DNA of 64,000 nucleotides from Chlamydiales bacterium (lineage in GTDB: Bacteria; Chlamydiota; Chlamydiia; Chlamydiales; JACKPQ01): contig JACKPQ010000001.1 in assembly GCA_024233435.1 (NCBI GenBank), forward strand, positions 558,001 to 622,000. The letters are read 5' to 3'. Positions 60,233-64,000 of this stretch are shown here, piece after piece (the stretch's first letter is position 1; the number at the start of each line of letters is the position of its first letter). Position numbers and translations under genes: made by a program. The notes beneath the pieces were generated by a model. The model was not told the DNA's origin. It saw only the letters and a list, made by a program, of their open reading frames with translations, and searched no databases.

Positions 60233-60643
60233 TTAAAAAAGCCCAAAGTTGCGCGCAACAAAGTAAGCGCATGTTAAGACTGCAACGGCTGCACCTGCCC
60301 AAAGCAGATTGGGTAGCCATTTTACTCCCCCACCCATATGGCCTCGCACTTCCAAAGTACCTATCCCGTAAGCAAAGTCATAATTTTGGGTAGGCAACTT
60401 GAAAGCTTGTGGGTATTCACGAATAATTTTCTCAATATCTATATTCAAAAAATTTGCGTACTGGCGCATGAATCCCAATGCATAAACCGAAGATAAAAAT
60501 TCATCAAGGCGCCCTTCTTCGATAGCATCTAGATAATTCGAGCGAATCGATGTTGCATTTTCTACATCCTTTACAGAAAGACTTCTCTCCTTACGCTTTG
60601 CTCTAAAAAATTGGCCGATTCTCTTTATTTCTTCTGACGCCAT
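60233..60643 (-). CDS. rodZ: RodZ/YfgA-like helix-turn-helix membrane protein
   Basis: 136 residues. Cro-type HTH at about 9-62 (GQFFRAKRKERSLSVKDVEN and SIRSNYLDAIEEGRLDEFL), as in RodZ, then a single membrane helix at about 112-131 (LLWAGAAVAVLTCAYFVA). There is no periplasmic domain. RodZ links MreB to the cell-wall machinery; Chlamydia have an equally short form next to ribonuclease HIII, the same arrangement as here. The kinase gene follows 4 nt after its stop, so both may share one promoter in the intergenic region before rnhC. Confidence 0.88.
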   Translation of the reverse strand: MASEEIKRIGQFFRAKRKERSLSVKDVENATSIRSNYLDAIEEGRLDEFLSSVYALGFMRQYANFLNIDIEKIIREYPQAFKLPTQNYDFAYGIGTLEVRGHMGGGVKWLPNLLWAGAAVAVLTCAYFVARNFGLF

Positions 60644-60727
60644 AATTCACCTTTATATTCCATGTATTCACCAGTCTACACGAAAGAACAATTTCGTCAA
60701 AATACGTTTCTTTGTATGATGTACTTT

Positions 60728-61621
60728 ATGAACCACTACCTGAAACAAATTGATTTAGCCCATGCTGCAAAGTTGCAAAATGATTTGCCCGAGCAAGGTT
60801 TTGCAATGAGCCAGCCTCAGCACACTATTTTCCAAGCTAAAAGGCCAGGCGTTACCTGTACCCTTTACGAATCGGGCAAATTAATGGTACAGGGCAAGGG
60901 CAAGGATGAGTTCATTGAATATTACATTGAGCCCCTTATCGGAGACTTTTCTTTTTCCCACCCTGAAATGAATCTGAATATGACACCTCACATTGGCGTT
61001 GACGAAGCTGGTAAAGGAGATTTTTTTGGACCGCTTGTTGTCGCTGCTGTCTATGCCGACGAAGCGCGCATCAAATATCTTCTTGAAGAGGGCGTTTGTG
61101 ACAGCAAACGCCTTTCTGACACAATGATCGTACGCTTAGCAAACAAACTGCGCAAGCTCCCCCACTCCATCGTAAAAATCACACCTCCAAAGTATAACGA
61201 TCTTTACTCCAGTTTTGGCAATCTCAACACACTGCTTGCTTGGGGCCACGCCACAGCCATCGAAGAACTCCATGAAAAAACGCAATGTAAAAACGTGCTG
61301 ATCGATCAATTTGCCAACGAGATTGTTGTAGAATCTGCCTTAGCAAAAAAAAAGCTATCCCTTAACTTAGACCAGCGCCATAAAGGTGAAGAGGACCCCG
61401 TTGTTGCAGCAGCATCCATCCTAGCACGAGATGGATTTCTTCATGGAATTGAAGCCCTTGGCAAAAAAGTTGAAATGGAACTGCCAAAAGGCGCATCAAA
61501 ACAGGTCATTGCTGCCGGAAAGCGCCTTGTTGCAAAGCATGGACCTGACATCTTAAAAGAGGTGGGCAAGCTGCACTTTCGCACACGCAATGAGATTTTG
61601 CAGGACTCCTTTCTATGCTAA
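60728..61621 (+). CDS. rnhC: Ribonuclease HIII
   Basis: 297 residues from the ATG at 60728 (MNHYLKQIDL), which matches the usual length; starts at 60662, 60716 and 60719 are also in frame and none has a Shine-Dalgarno. Removes RNA from RNA-DNA hybrids. N-terminal substrate-binding TBP-like domain (about 1-85), then the RNase H fold: GVDEAGKGDFFGPLV (first two acidic residues), VCDSKRLSD, and VLIDQFANEI, EEDPVVAAASILARD with the later acidic residues. Divergent from the RodZ-like gene, an arrangement conserved in Chlamydia. Overlaps recN by 7 nt. Confidence 0.93.
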   Translation: MNHYLKQIDLAHAAKLQNDLPEQGFAMSQPQHTIFQAKRPGVTCTLYESGKLMVQGKGKDEFIEYYIEPLIGDFSFSHPEMNLNMTPHIGVDEAGKGDFFGPLVVAAVYADEARIKYLLEEGVCDSKRLSDTMIVRLANKLRKLPHSIVKITPPKYNDLYSSFGNLNTLLAWGHATAIEELHEKTQCKNVLIDQFANEIVVESALAKKKLSLNLDQRHKGEEDPVVAAASILARDGFLHGIEALGKKVEMELPKGASKQVIAAGKRLVAKHGPDILKEVGKLHFRTRNEILQDSFLC

Positions 61622-63138
61622 CATCTTTAAAGCTTCAAAACGTCATTCTCATCGATGCTTGCACCATTGACTTCAAGCAGGGCTTAAACATCATCACCGG
61701 AGAAACCGGCGCTGGTAAAAGCGCAATCATGCATTCCATTGCGGCCCTTCTCGGGGCCCGCGCTGACTCATCTCTTGTCCGCAAAGACTCCGATGCTGCC
61801 ATCATCGAAGGGATCTTCGACCTTCCATCGGACTCCCCTGTCTGGCCTCTTCTTGACGAGGCAGGAATCAGAGCTGACTCATCAGAACCTCTTATTATTC
61901 GACGCGAAATTTCAAAAAAAAGTCGCCTTTGGATCCAATCCCAACCAGCCTCCCTTGCCCTCCTTTGCGACATCAGCACATTTCTCGCTGAGCAAGTCGA
62001 CCAGGGCGCTTCGCAGCTCCTCAAATCCACTAGCGCGCAGCTAAACTTACTCGACACATTTGGTAAGCACGATTTGACTCCCTATCAAGCAACCCTAAAA
62101 ATGCCAGACCCACAACCCATCGCTCCGCTGCAAGCCGAGCTCGATGAAATCGAGGCCCTAGCCCTTCAAGAAAACGAAGAAGAATCTCTCTTCACTGAGC
62201 ACAGCCGCATGGCCAACAACCAGTCTTTGAATGAGCAGTGCACATATCTCACGCAAGCCCTATCAGAAATCACCTCGCAATTTCAGCCCATCAAGCGCCT
62301 TACCAAAAACCTCACTCATCTCGATCCCTCTTTAGAAGAACATGAATCGCTTATTACATCAGCCCTTTGCAACCTGCAAGAGGCCGAGCTTGCCTATACA
62401 CGCTACCTTGACTCCTTAGAATTTTGCCCAAGCCGCTTCAGCGAGATCGAAACCCGCTTATCTGAAATCAACCGCCTCAAACGCAAAATCGGCTGCAGCT
62501 TTGAAGATTTGCTTGCACGCGCCGATGAGCTAAAACTCCAAATTGAAACAGCTCAAAATGCAGATCAAATCCGCAATGAGCTGCAACAAGAGCAAAAGCG
62601 CCTTGCCAACGCTTTAACTGCACAAAGAGAGTCCTGCGCCAAAACCCTATCGAATGCACTGACAGAGCAATTGCACTCACTGAACATGCCAAAAGCCAAA
62701 GTTACCATTCAAATAGAAAAAACACCCCTGACCTCAACTGGCCAAGACCAAATCACATTCCTGCTAGCAGCCAATCCTGGCGAAGCTGCCATCCCGATTC
62801 AATCTTGCGCAAGTGGCGGTGAGCTATCCCGCCTCCTCCTAGCCATCAAGCTCTTATTAACAGCCCACACACCAACGCTTATTTTCGATGAAATTGACAG
62901 CAACATCGGTGGCCAAACGGCCACCCTCATAGGTGAAAAACTGAAAACGCTCGGACAAAACACACAAGTGATCTGCATCACCCATTTTCCCCAAGTAGCA
63001 AAACAGGCCGATCACCATCTGCAAATCACAAAATCCGAAGACTCCGGCAGAACGCTGACACTTGTAAAAGAGCTTGCAACGCTTGAGCGCAAAACCGAAA
63101 TCGAAAGAATGATGGGGCTAGACATGCCCCCTGTCTAA
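61615..63138 (+). CDS. recN: DNA repair ATPase RecN
   Basis: 507 residues, somewhat shorter than the usual 550. SMC-like: N-terminal LKLQNVILIDACTIDFKQG and Walker A ITGETGAGKSAIM; coiled coils in the middle (IEALALQENEEES onward, 160-360); C-terminal SCASGGELSRLLLAIKLL (signature) and TLIFDEIDSNIGGQTA (Walker B), then ITHFPQVAKQADHHLQI. Helps repair double-strand breaks. The shorter length is in the coiled-coil arms. Translation is probably coupled to rnhC. Confidence 0.93.
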   Translation: MLTSLKLQNVILIDACTIDFKQGLNIITGETGAGKSAIMHSIAALLGARADSSLVRKDSDAAIIEGIFDLPSDSPVWPLLDEAGIRADSSEPLIIRREISKKSRLWIQSQPASLALLCDISTFLAEQVDQGASQLLKSTSAQLNLLDTFGKHDLTPYQATLKMPDPQPIAPLQAELDEIEALALQENEEESLFTEHSRMANNQSLNEQCTYLTQALSEITSQFQPIKRLTKNLTHLDPSLEEHESLITSALCNLQEAELAYTRYLDSLEFCPSRFSEIETRLSEINRLKRKIGCSFEDLLARADELKLQIETAQNADQIRNELQQEQKRLANALTAQRESCAKTLSNALTEQLHSLNMPKAKVTIQIEKTPLTSTGQDQITFLLAANPGEAAIPIQSCASGGELSRLLLAIKLLLTAHTPTLIFDEIDSNIGGQTATLIGEKLKTLGQNTQVICITHFPQVAKQADHHLQITKSEDSGRTLTLVKELATLERKTEIERMMGLDMPPV

Positions 63139-63995
63139 GAACGGGCCCAGCCTGACATTCTTGTTACTAAATATAGAGGAACAGCTCGAGCATCATACTT
63201 TGCGCCTGCTTTAATTAGATGTTCCAGAACTTTACTCACTACACTATCTTCATGAATCCAAATAGCTGCCTCATTAATCTTACGAAGCAACGTATTGATA
63301 GGTGAATAACCCATGTCATTAAACGGCTCAGCGCCGTTTTTAACAAGCATCATAAAATACTGCAGGTTTACATTAACTCCATGCCTTTGGAATAAAATCT
63401 CCAGACATTGAATCTTTCTAAGGCAGGCTCCACAGTCAAGCAAACGTTTTAAAGAATCCGTCTTCTGTAAGTGCGTCGCAGTCTCTATAAGTTTATTCAA
63501 TACAGATTCGTCTATTTTCCGATTCAGTTGACGAAATGCCCCTATTTCCCTAGCACGCAACTGCCTAATCATGTCAGTCGACTGAATGAGCTTGAATTCT
63601 TTTAACCAAAATGAATGCAAGACCTTGTCTCTAGGATGTGAAATAAATAGCATCTCTAAAATCAAAAATTTAACTTGTTCACGATCAAAAAAATCAAGCA
63701 TCAGCCGATATTTTTCTAAATCACAATCTTCAACCACCCCTAGAGCCCTTAAAGAACCACAATCACCAGCTAACAAAAACAAGCAAAAAAGCACGCTATA
63801 ATTTTTTCTCTTTAGAGCAAGTCTGATCATTGAGGCGATATTAGAATCCAAGGCGCCAGCCTGCTGATGATCTTTCATGTAATGACGGCATGCTTGTATA
63901 GCTACTTTCCCATTGCCATTTGCTATCAATTTATTATTCGTATTATGAAATTCCATGGCTTCTTCAGGAGTTTTAAAAGAGCAAAATCTATCCAT
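63135..63995 (-). CDS. Helical repeat protein, ankyrin-like at C-terminus; may be cut by window edge
   Basis: 286 residues from an ATG at 63995, or longer if the start lies beyond the right edge. No signal peptide or membrane segment. Mostly helical. The C-terminal third shows two units like ankyrin repeats: MLVKNGAEPFNDMGYSPINT and EHLIKAGAKYD, and an earlier LKRLLDCGACLR. Family not certain. The 3' end overlaps recN by 4 nt in the convergent direction. Ankyrin-type proteins are frequent among secreted proteins of environmental chlamydiae; that role is an inference. Confidence 0.6.
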   Translation of the reverse strand: MDRFCSFKTPEEAMEFHNTNNKLIANGNGKVAIQACRHYMKDHQQAGALDSNIASMIRLALKRKNYSVLFCLFLLAGDCGSLRALGVVEDCDLEKYRLMLDFFDREQVKFLILEMLFISHPRDKVLHSFWLKEFKLIQSTDMIRQLRAREIGAFRQLNRKIDESVLNKLIETATHLQKTDSLKRLLDCGACLRKIQCLEILFQRHGVNVNLQYFMMLVKNGAEPFNDMGYSPINTLLRKINEAAIWIHEDSVVSKVLEHLIKAGAKYDARAVPLYLVTRMSGWARS

Positions 63996-64000
63996 CAAAG

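Noticed and set aside
61635..62057. 140-codon frame antisense to recN
   Set aside because: A shadow of the recN frame in a conserved region; no start signal or motif.

Overview
The window (about 43% GC by eye) looks like a chromosomal segment of an environmental, Chlamydiales-type bacterium (Parachlamydia/Simkania/Waddlia-like), not a Chlamydiaceae genome. Support: a RodZ/YfgA-like helix-turn-helix gene lies divergently next to ribonuclease HIII, as in Chlamydia; there is a protein kinase with a C-terminal formylglycine-generating-enzyme-like domain (Pkn1 architecture); a DhnA-type class I aldolase; and many exported proteins of unknown family. The genus cannot be fixed from the sequence alone. 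Names below come from motifs I read in the translations; no database search was run.

Layout. 1-3157: end-truncated pgi, tRNA-Pro(UGG), a hypothetical gene coupled to trmB, and tRNA-Leu(UAG). 3222-10699: the most unusual block, with two tandem membrane-anchored ClpB-D1-like AAA+ paralogues, a small exported protein, and a 1081-residue triple-AAA FtsH-like protease that begins with a signal peptide. 10680-15572: a compact four-gene copper-resistance operon (small lipoprotein, TolC-like lipoprotein, multicopper oxidase, CopB-type ATPase) in which every junction overlaps. 15649-20847: two tandem outer-membrane barrel paralogues, a YheT-type hydrolase, a PagL-like barrel, two more members of a small exported family that shares a D-x-S-(I/V)-W motif with the FtsH-like locus, and an Inc-like two-TM protein. 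20857-28100: LTA-synthase-like phosphotransferase, SNF transporter, umuDC, amino-acid permease, SDR dehydrogenase.

28393-35627 holds two inverse-autotransporter-like proteins with beta-helix-like passengers, flanking an MgtE-type transporter and an exported M3 peptidase. 35691-38757: methyltransferase, glmS and a DinJ/YafQ toxin-antitoxin pair. 38834-47641: an AsmA-like giant, a lipoprotein/HEVFGH barrel pair, a three-TM protein, aldolase plus sugar porter, and two copies of a small palindromic TA-flanked mobile element. 47684-51420: oppBCDF. 51471-53698: two effector-like genes on opposite strands, the second of which runs antisense into a metallo-beta-lactamase-fold gene. 53465-63995: MBL lipoprotein, APC-UspA fusion, ispH, a broken PD-(D/E)XK nuclease joined to an effector-binding-domain gene, the kinase-FGE protein, the RodZ-like regulator, rnhC, recN and a repeat-like protein at the right edge.

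How it fits together: housekeeping genes are interspersed with envelope and secreted proteins expected of an intracellular bacterium living in a vacuole. Nutrient uptake (opp, SNF, APC permeases, sugar porter), metal defence (copper operon, MgtE) and surface or host-facing proteins dominate the accessory content. The best candidate for an undescribed system is the exported AAA/FtsH locus together with the D-x-S-W protein family at 6864, 7454, 19050 and 19660.
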